In this document: one piece after another, positions 19,831 through 40,933 of the stretch
How positions within the stretch are numbered: position 1 is the first letter of the stretch
Layout of the letters: every line of letters begins with the position of its first letter
NCBI GenBank assembly: GCA_037447605.1
Contig: CM074820.1
Span: 767,425-808,357, forward strand
Reading direction: 5' to 3'
Source of the DNA: Zygnema circumcarinatum
Lineage: Eukaryota; Streptophyta; Zygnematophyceae; Zygnematales; Zygnemataceae
Length of the DNA: 40,933 nt
Made by a program: the position numbers and the translations under genes
Notes under the pieces: model-generated
The model's database searches: none
Told to the model about the DNA's origin: nothing
The model's input: only the letters and a program-made list of their open reading frames with translations

Positions 19831-21923
19831 TCAGTAACTTCGAATACGGCCTCTGTACCTTGTATCTTTATCATCCTTGCTGATAATAAGATCGTACATC
19901 CAGCCCCCATTGGTCTTGATCGTCCTCTGAAACTCAATCTCGAACTCCACCAATTCTCCTGAAGGAGCTGTCACAGCCACATGGTGGGATTTCGCGGCTG
20001 ATGCAGCCTCTTCACTTGCCATGTCTTGCATCTCCTGGTCAGAGAGTCCTTCCGACTGCAAAATGTACGAAAATAAATCCTTATAAGATCACTCTGAATT
20101 GCATCGGAATATCTCCTTACGAGGACGCAGCGAAGCAATTGGCAGCCTCTCTTTACCAGCAATTTCACAGTTTTTTATGGTGACAGACGGATGATTTGGA
20201 AGGCCTTGTAAGGACGCTCGACAATAACAGATTGCTGCCCCTATTCCACTCAAGAACTAACGTAAATATGAAGCAGAGGTTCATGTCAAGCAAGTGAAGG
20301 ACCTTGACTTCCAACATCTGTTCAAAAAGCACCTAGTGCTGAAGGAAGGTTCACAAAAACGCTTTTCCCAGCAAACTGTAAGCCTGTAATCAGTCTAAAC
20401 TGACAGGCAAAGACAAAAACCTCCACACAACGCTCGAAAGACCTTAAGCGCGCCAAGACTAAAACTGTCGCCCGAAGATCTTAACAGTATTGAAATTCTA
20501 AAAGAGACGCCTGACAGAGAGCCTGAAATACAATCAGAAGTAAAGAACTGTATCAAATAATTTGCTGAAATCTGGAACATGATTAAAAAGCGGAAGAGGA
20601 GGAGAGTGAGAACTCACCAGCAACACATCGCACTTTCCCTTTTCCAGCAGAGCAGGATCATACACCATCTGCATTCGCAGGGAACCAAAGCTCCCATTAA
20701 CTAAAGAACCTCCCTCCGACAAGCCATAAAAGGGCAGGACTTCACTGAAAACTAGCACTCTGCTGGCTATTTCCATGTGCTTCAACTCAACGCCAGCCTC
20801 CATGAATATAGGCCATGGTGACAAGAAAGGATAATGGAAAGGCGGAGGAAGGAGGAGAAAGCAAGAAGGGAAAAACGACGAAACTGGGAATGGAGGATGA
20901 GTAAGTGAAAAGGGGCGAGTGAGCGAGGAAGCAAGAAAAGAAAAACTGAAATGGAGAAACAAACAAACAAACGTGGTGACAATTTCACCTCTTCCGTGAG
21001 ACCTCTGTCCTTCATCATCTGCAGAAGCGTCTTGGCCTTAGAGAGAGCAGCTGCGGCCTTCCCTCGCTCTGAAATGGAGCCCGCGTCTGCCGGCTTCTCC
21101 CAAAAATCTCGCTGAACGGGATCCGTGTTTCCAACGGGAGGAATTCCAAGTTCCGACATCCACTGCAGCCACAACAACAGTACAGAGAACAGGAAACCGC
21201 ATAAAAAACAGGCTTCCTCATCCAGTCACACATAATAAACAACTAAAAACTAGTTTTCTTCTTCAAAAGCAAAACTGGGATAACATAAAAACAGTTAAAG
21301 TAAACCATTGAGAGGGGATTGGCCATGAAACTCATAGTAAAGCAGACTGCTTTTCAAGCAGTTTTTTCTCAAAATAGGGGAGCAAGAGTCACCTGCTGAC
21401 GAGTATCAAGCATTGCTTTCTGGTCAATCGTTGAGAGAGAAACCAATTTGTAATAGTAGCAGAACTCCGGACGCCTTCCCATGAGTGTTCGGAGGGAGTT
21501 CCTCACATCTTTGGAGAATCCGATGTACTGAACCTTCTTATTCTTGTCCAAAACTGCAAAGACGGATGCTTTTGTTCCTGGCTCTACTGGAGGCAATATC
21601 CTTCCCTGACTGTTGATGTAGGAGACTAAAGGTAGTTCATTCAACGTGGGGATAGCGCCGCCGGCTCCGCCAGACATGGCCTTCGTCACTAGACATCTTC
21701 TTGTCGCATTCAACTTCTTATTCAGCATGAAGATTGAAGCAACTTTTCTACGGTTTGTGGCTCCAAGATCAGTAGAATTGTGTCTGCTGAGCCCTGTAAA
21801 GAGGTCTGCTGACAGCTGCTTGCTAAATCCTGCAGTGGATGCTCTGCTCTGTCGCAGCTCCAGAGATTCACTGATAACAGGAGGCGCTGTGAGAGACTTT
21901 GCAGCAGAACTCATGGCCTGCAT
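19831..21923 (-). CDS. plastid-type protein with a GIY-YIG-like domain
   Basis: Four exons on the minus strand (21393-21923, 20989-21162, 20618-20797, 19831-20055) join in frame to 369 residues. Residues 1 to about 85 are Ser/Ala/Arg-rich with few acids, fitting a chloroplast transit peptide. Residues 118-190 (KASVFAVLDKNKKVQYIGFS, then the R141 helix and a MLDTRQQWMSELG helix) match the degenerate GIY-YIG fold found at the N-terminus of plant GRXS16. The first triad is SVF instead of GIY, so nuclease activity is doubtful. The C-terminal half (KHMEIASRVLVFSEVLPFYG; ELVEFEIEFQRTIKTNGGWM) I do not recognise; it has no glutaredoxin motif. The acceptor of exon 3 (ATGGAG|GCTGG) has a poor pyrimidine tract. 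An upstream in-strand frame with ATG near 22330 could supply an alternative leader. Confidence 0.75.
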
Positions 21924-22528
21924 GACAGAGGCGGAAATAGGACAATATACAATTGTAGGCGGAAGCAAAAACAAAGGACGGAAGTGAGGAAGCAGCAACA
22001 GAAGGATGCCATCGTCTCCTCGATTCCGTAGCAATGCTTTGTGATAAAAGAAATCCGAAGTGCACGCATTCACGGAGAGAGTCAACACATAAAAAATCTG
22101 GCATGTACATGACTTGGACATCATAAGTAGGTATCTTAAAGAAATCTGGACCTTCTAATGACATTTCGTTCACTGCCATGCTGGCATTGGCATCGCACAA
22201 GAAAAAAAACCGAATACTACACAATCTCAGTCCACGAGGTTTGCCATTAGTTCTTGAAATCGGAAACGTCAACTTTGAAAAAAGCCTGCTGAGCGAGCGA
22301 AACGCGTCACGCAAACGTACCAAAGCCATGGCTGCGTGAGCCTCTCTGATTTCCCTTGCACACAAGCTGCAACTTTTTGCTGCTGCGCGTTCCAAGAGCT
22401 GCCTCCCTCTCTGCCAAGTGCAGCAGTTCCAAGGCACCAGGCGTCAGTGAACGGCGGCTGTAGGGGGAGGCGGAGGAAGGGAGGGAGGGAGGGACCTGTC
22501 CTCCAAACTACACAATGGCAGTAGTCTT

Positions 22529-22582
22529 CCAATGATATTGCGCCACGTGTGCACGTTTGTACACGTGGCTCTATTTCATTGG
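22529..22582. promoter_or_regulatory. exact ERSE inverted pair
   Basis: CCAAT (22529-22533), nine bases, CCACG (22543-22547), sixteen bases, CGTGG (22564-22568), nine bases, ATTGG (22578-22582). Both halves are exact. It lies about 600 bp upstream of the GIY-YIG start codon. Confidence 0.65.
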
Positions 22583-22628
22583 TTGTAAATATGGAATTTA
22601 GGAAGGCTGAATGAAAGATCTACTTACT

Positions 22629-22694
22629 GTACGGAACCATATTCCCGTACATGCCGTACATATGGCTCATGTACGGTCCAAACCTGGTTTGTAC
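22629..22694. promoter_or_regulatory. cluster of five GTAC cores
   Basis: GTAC starts at 22629, 22647, 22656, 22671 and 22691, in CGTAC or GTACGG context like the cluster at 6001-6081. It is placed just downstream of an ERSE pair. Confidence 0.35.
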
Positions 22695-23474
22695 GAGTGA
22701 CCAAAAAAGGATGAGGAGCTCCTCCCCAAAAACGTAAAAACTGCAAACTCGGTTTGCAATTAGACGAGGTACCAAATAGGGTATAAAGTGAATACAACCC
22801 TAACTAGATAAGGGTGCCTGCCGCACGCGCGAGAAGATAAGGGATCTGATTGGGCCAATCGCGTTAGTCGCCACCGACCACGACTGTCACGTCACGTCCT
22901 GTTGTTGTTGCTGTTCTGTGACCTTGCTATTTTGCGACCTTGCGAGGAGCGAGTCCAGTCCCATCCTCAATGGCTGAGCTTGTGGTTGTTGTTGAACAAG
23001 ACTCTAGACTCTAGAGGCTCGAAGCTTGAGGTTACCTTATTGTCGTACGACAATTGTGCATATCTTGCTCTGTAGGTACTGATACCGTTGTGCATGTACC
23101 ACTGAGGCCTGCACTGGTTCTTTGGCGTGTGATTGTATCACCACAGCTGGTCGCTTATTGCATCGTTTGTTCAACAAGTCGTCAAGTACAAACGAAGGCT
23201 TTCAGACGAGAACTTTCTACCTTCTGACTTATGCTGGCCTGCCATCATCCTGAATCTTGTTTTGAAATCAACAGCGAGCACTCCAGATCCCAATACGTCA
23301 TTTGCTGAAGGATCTGGCAGTGGCTACACCACATTTGGCAGCCTTCAAAATTGCCAAAAGCCCGAATCACAAATCACCATGCTCCATGAACAACAATAAC
23401 AACTTGGGGACACTTCGTCCTAAGGGCATTACCATTCAGAGGGCAGACTACGTACACCACGCAAAAGAAGTATC

Positions 23475-23528
23475 CCAATGGCGATCCACCACGTATGTAC
23501 AACTGACCACGTGGCACGTTGCCATTGG
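23475..23528. promoter_or_regulatory. exact ERSE inverted pair upstream of TPI
   Basis: CCAAT (23475-23479), nine bases, CCACG (23489-23493), sixteen bases, CGTGG (23510-23514), nine bases, ATTGG (23524-23528). Both halves are exact. It lies 367 bp before the TPI start codon. A glycolytic enzyme is not a classical UPR target, which argues that position alone does not prove function. Confidence 0.65.
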
Positions 23529-23894
23529 ATGACGTCTCAGAGTACGGCCGCCGGTTCCAACCCAGCCAGCATCTTTTCTCGTCGCCTCACATTTGTCCAA
23601 ATAATGCACGTCCGTACAATGGCTTGCAGATTTTGATACCCGTCAATTGAACGTCCTTCGATGGTGTACAATTGCGTCCAAAAACGTCCCACCGCGGCGT
23701 CCTAACGTCCGAGTCAGTTTAGACGGCAGCTCCTGCTGGGCCACACAAGGAGCTCCCTCTCCTGCTCCCCCAAACTCTGCTCCCGCTCTGCAAGCATATT
23801 TTCTGGCATATTTTCTGCTTAAAAGGATTTTTTCTCTATATTTTGTTGCTGTTTACTTGTGATCTGTATTGTATCGTATTGTTGTTCGGCAGAC

Positions 23895-28320
<4,426 letters not shown>

Positions 28321-28453
28321 GCTTGTAATGTTGAGGGGGGGGGAGGGAGAGAGCGAGTGCGGCGCAAGAGAGAGAGAGAGAGCGAGAGCAGTGGTCTTTG
28401 TGTCCTTCGTTAGTCTAGCAGATGGTTTCCCATCATTTTGAAGATTTCTAGGT

Positions 28454-28539
28454 GTTGTAAGGGTTGTGGGGGGGGGAGGGGGGAGGGGGGANNNNNNNNN
28501 NGTTGTAAGGGTTGTGGGGGGGGGAGGGGGGAGGGGGGA
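28454..28539 (+). other. ten-base assembly gap flanked by identical 38-bp sequences
   Basis: Positions 28454-28491 and 28502-28539 are the same 38 bases (GTTGTAAGGGTTGT followed by G9 A G6 A G6 A). The Ns sit between them. The simplest reading is two contig ends that overlap but were not merged. Confidence 0.85.
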
Positions 28540-28854
28540 GGTGGGTGGGGTAGTTGAGCTCCATGTCTGGTTGTCAGCAAAGTACACTTGACCCTATATA
28601 TTCCATATGTGAGTTTTTTTTTTCCCTTCTGGTGAAATAGAGCAAATCTGCAACTGTGAATCTCGATGTTCAGAAACCGTGTGTTGCTTTTCGTACTTTT
28701 GATGTTTAGGTCAAGGGTTTTTTGATGGTCTGAAATCCGCAAATTTAAGGTCTTGGGTTTGCTGGTGTAGGTTTCCAGCTCGTCGGGTCATTTGCCGTAT
28801 CTGGTGTGCGCTTCTTGTGGTGTCAAATTTAGTTGAAGGGCTACTGCGCCGCTG

Positions 28855-28988
28855 TTTTTTTGCTTCTAGACTTGGGTTCAAGGAGAGCTGCACCGGCGGA
28901 TTTCTGCTTCTCATTTGGGTTCAAGGACTACAATGCAGTAGGTTTTTTTGCTTCTCACTTGGTTCAAGGTCCAAAGGCACCGCAGAGG
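28855..28988 (+). repeat. three-unit tandem repeat of about 45 bp
   Basis: Units start near 28855, 28900 and 28943, each with the core TTTTTGCTTCTCAYTTGGGT then TCAAGG, and diverge after that. Confidence 0.65.
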
Positions 28989-29654
28989 CGGGACCTTTCA
29001 CCAATCGTACGGAAAAAAATTGGGCTCGTAAGAAGGTTCGAAAGAAAAAGGCAGGCACTCACGCACGGTTTATAGGGAAGATTTTAAGACTGAGGCAAGA
29101 AAGGTCCCAAAAACGCAAGGTCACGCAAGGTTTTGGTAATCGCGAAAAGTGGCTGAATGTACAAAAAAGTAGAACTTAAAGTTTTGACGATATAAGAACA
29201 AAAATTCGTCCTCTCAACTCCTGTATTTCTCGTCGCTATATCTATTCCCGGAGAAAAATGAAAATCCAAAATTTGGTGAAGGAAGACAAAACTTAGCAAA
29301 ATTGTTTCTCTCTATATGGACAATTCTATTACCGCTGTTCAAGTAGATAAAGAAAGCGACTCTCTTCTCACACATAGCCTCCTTTACAGCCTGCCTTCAT
29401 ATCCCCGACAAAATATGTGTACGACGGAACATAGTCCCGACTCCCGCCACTCAATAATATTGCAAAAATTCCAATCGTACATTCTGACTACGGTACTCCT
29501 CACCCAAAAAACGCTTATGCAAAATTTAAAAGCACGTGTTGGTGCCATACCTCTGCAACACATTTCCAAAATTGGCCTTTCGAAACATTTCCATGCCGAA
29601 ATTCGCGTTGTTCCTCATCTCAACAGCGAGCCCGTCCCATGAGCCCCACCACGC

Positions 29655-34371
<4,717 letters not shown>

Positions 34372-36448
34372 GACTCTTAACGACTAACTTCCTGCCCTCT
34401 TTTTCCAATCCAAGTTTCCTCCAGACTCCTCGCAGACACGTTTACAACCACTCGTCACTCAAGGTCTGACTTTTTTCCACGCTCCTGAAAAAGCTGGGAC
34501 TTCAAAGTACCAAAGCAGCTTATCGCTTATCCTCTCGTCACGCAAACAGAAACTATTGCCTCCTAACACTCAGCGATGTGAACGGCTCCTCCTCGTGCCC
34601 AGCACTCCGCCTATAGCCTCCCTCCCTCGCTCCTCCCTCCCTCAGCCCCTCTCTCCCTCCAAGAGCCCGCAGCGCCCTCCCCTCCTTTTATACCTCCAAA
34701 CTTTACCTTCCAAAACCCTTCCAAAACTCCTTCCAAATTTTTCCTTCCAAAACCCTTCCAAAGCCCTTCCAAAATCTCCCTCAGGACGCTGCCACAGAGG
34801 GCAGCAGCCCGCTTCCGTCCCGCCGGTCCGCTACCGGACAGCAGAGCGGGCTGACGTGGCGGTGGTTCCGTAACTTGCGGAATAGCACCAATCAGGACGC
34901 TTGGGAGCCTCGCAAGTGCAGAAATGGCCCCTTGAGGACCTGAATGGGGCGGGCAGGGAAAAACAATTGTACGTGACGTACACACACTTGCGATGACGTT
35001 ATCGGACAAAAAAAGCGGTATGACGGCCAGGTACATCGAAGACCTGGAAAGGAGGGGAATAAGGAAAGTAATATTTCTCACTACTTTGTTTTTCCCCTGC
35101 CCGGCTCATCCAAAGGACATTCTTTTTTTTTGTTTTCGGGTTTTGGACTCGCCACGTCGACGTGGCTAAGTCCACGTCACGCCCATCTGGACAATTCAGT
35201 CGTGACCTGGAGCCACGCGGCGCGCCGTCAGGCGGCGGATGGGATTACGGCGCCACGTGGTGAAATCCTGCCCTGCACGCCAGCTGGAGGTCCGCACTCG
35301 TCGTCAGCAGTCAGCAGTTTGTGCAGAGGACGGCTCTCAGATCTTGGATTGTGCGCATAGTGGAAAAGACACGCTGGGAGCACACCTTTCACCTTTTCAC
35401 CGTTCACCTTTCTCGACGGCAGGAGACGCGGGGATGAAAAGAGAAATGTGGTGTACAAAACGAAAAATAAGCAAAATAAAGAAAAAAGAGACATATTGAG
35501 GCGTTGTTCGCGTGGCCAAGTGGTAAGGCGTCCACCTCTTCCACCTCGTGGAAAACATGTTCCGATATCTTGGAAGAACGCCGGTTCGACTCCGGCCGCG
35601 AACATGGTTTCGACTTCAGGTTTTCGCAGCGTTCTCACTGACTGTGACCATGTCATTTGCTCGTGGCTCCAACATCTTCACTTGTTCAAAGTTCAAACCT
35701 ATCGGCAGTAGGGCACTAGAACTAGCGGTGGAGCCGTGGAGCGAAACTCCGAGGCTCCGTTGGATGCGGGCTTTGGACGGCCCTTGGACTTTTCCAAGGA
35801 AACGCACCAACCTAAGAGTTTGGCGCTAGTGCCTGATTTTTTGGCGCTAGCGCCGACACTGCCACACGGCTATTTCTTATTGGCTGTTGCTGCGGCCACG
35901 TGACTCTTGTTTTTTTTGCACTGCCCTTTTTTTTAACAAGCCGCAGACCAATCGGAGATCAGTTCCTATCCCAAAATCGACGGCTCCAATCTATTAAGCC
36001 GTATCCAGTACTGTACCTGAGCCGTCCGATCTGTCGGCAGGTTCTCTAAACAATGGGATTTTCAGGAAGACCAGACTAGAAATTATATTGTGAACCTTTT
36101 TCGGGCAGTTACGGCATTCCCTAGACGTAAATAGTTTCAGATATTGTGCGCTTCTTATTTTTGAGTTTCAAGTTTCTTTCAACCTTTGTATTTCCTTTCC
36201 GAAAAACAAATGCTGTTTAAAACTTGACCGGATTCTACCATTAGCCAATTAAAACGCCCCTCGTGTCCAAAATCAAACATTTTTTCCTGCCCGATTACCT
36301 GTCGAATTTTCTGGCCGGTTCACTCTGACCGCTGAGACCTCCCCTGTCCAAGCCCGGGAGAGGGCCAGGGAGAGGGGGTGACTGGAAGAGAGAAAGAGAG
36401 AGAGACGAGAGAGAGTAGTGAGAGAGACAGAGAGAGAGACACTCCGTC
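34372..36448. other. intergenic region between head-to-head carboxypeptidase genes
   Basis: It holds the upstream regions of both carboxypeptidase genes and a tRNA gene at 35506-35604. There are G-boxes at 35263 and 35895, a TGACGTGG octamer at 34852-34859, overlapping CCACGTC motifs at 35153-35190, and CTTCCAAAACCC-type short repeats at 34705-34775. No exact ERSE is present. No other gene is seen. Confidence 0.6.
35506..35604 (+). tRNA. tRNA gene, intron-containing, isotype not assigned
   Basis: The acceptor stem GTTCGCG (35506-35512) pairs perfectly with CGCGAAC (35597-35603), followed by A. A perfect A-box TGGCCAAGTGG (35513-35523) forms a D-arm (GCC/GGC). The T-arm is a perfect GCCGG/CCGGC with loop TTCGACT (35580-35596), and gives the B-box GGTTCGACTCC. 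The anticodon arm is unusual: TCCAC opens it, but 49 bases separate the D- and T-arms, against about 22 in a normal class I tRNA. That allows an intron of about 27 bases, or a long variable arm. Reading straight from the stem gives CTT (Lys) with an unlikely C at position 37, so I leave the isotype open. No strong T-run terminator is close downstream. Confidence 0.75.
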
Positions 36449-40822
<4,374 letters not shown>

Positions 40823-40826
40823 GTGA

Positions 40827-40933
40827 GCCTCTCTCTCTCTCTCGCTCTCTCTTTCTCTCTCCCTCTCTCTCTCGCTCTCTCTCTCTGTCTCTTTCTGTCT
40901 CTCTCTCGCGCGCGCTGGTTGGGGGGAAGTTGG
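40827..40933 (+). repeat. CT microsatellite at the window end
   Basis: A CT-rich run follows the exon 10 donor and continues almost to the end. It may be where the assembly or the chosen window stops. Confidence 0.8.

Larger units (their letters stand above)
21924..23894. other. divergent intergenic region between the GIY-YIG gene and TPI
   Basis: It contains the shared upstream region of two divergent genes, two exact ERSE inverted pairs (22529-22582, 23475-23528), a GTAC cluster (22629-22694) and a short purine tract near 22465. An open frame on the minus strand (22437 down to 21868) overlaps the GIY-YIG exon in another frame and may be leader sequence. No other exon is seen. Confidence 0.6.
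28321..29654. other. region between the convergent TPI and carboxypeptidase genes
   Basis: It contains the TPI 3' flank with G-rich and GA tracts, an assembly gap (28492-28501) flanked by an exact duplication, and a three-unit tandem repeat at 28855-28988. From 29000 to 29654 nothing coding is seen. Confidence 0.6.

Overview
The window looks like nuclear DNA of a green plant of the streptophyte lineage (alga or bryophyte grade). It has multi-exon genes with GT-AG introns, plant-type telomere-like repeats (CCCTAAA), telo-boxes, a plastid lumen immunophilin with a twin-arginine transit peptide, plant-type serine carboxypeptidases and very many CT/GA microsatellites. The species cannot be fixed from the sequence; a Klebsormidium-like alga is only a guess. 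A run of ten Ns marks an assembly gap.

Layout: (1) 1-453, the last exons of an unrecognised gene. (2) 454-3021, a long intergenic region full of G-boxes, an interrupted direct repeat and ER-stress-type motifs. (3) 3022-5244 (+), thylakoid lumen FKBP13, complete in four exons. (4) 6412-9104 (+), an O-fucosyltransferase-like protein whose 5' exons are tentative. (5) 10332-15543 (+), a complete protein disulfide isomerase (ten exons, 520 residues, two CGHC sites, KDEL end). (6) 15850-16871 and 17151-18182, two foldback transposons of about 1 kb, each with a perfect 8-bp target site duplication. (7) 19831-21923 (-), a plastid-type GIY-YIG-fold protein, with a possible further exon at 18620-18844. 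(8) 23895-28320 (+), cytosolic triosephosphate isomerase, nine exons. (9) 29655-34371 (-), a complete serine carboxypeptidase (13 exons). (10) 35506-35604 (+), a tRNA gene. (11) 36449 to the window end (+), a second serine carboxypeptidase, head-to-head with the first and cut off at its 3' side.

The genes belong to unrelated pathways (plastid redox folding, ER folding, glycolysis, vacuolar/secretory peptidase or acyltransferase), as is normal for a nuclear locus. The most unusual signal lies between them. Eleven exact copies of the ER stress response element CCAAT-N9-CCACG occur in the window, against about 0.08 expected by chance. Most are arranged as inverted pairs about 50 bp long. One pair lies upstream of the disulfide isomerase, one in its first intron, one upstream of triosephosphate isomerase, one near the GIY-YIG gene, and others sit inside both foldback transposons. 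This suggests a dispersed, possibly mobile, family of palindromic UPR-type elements.
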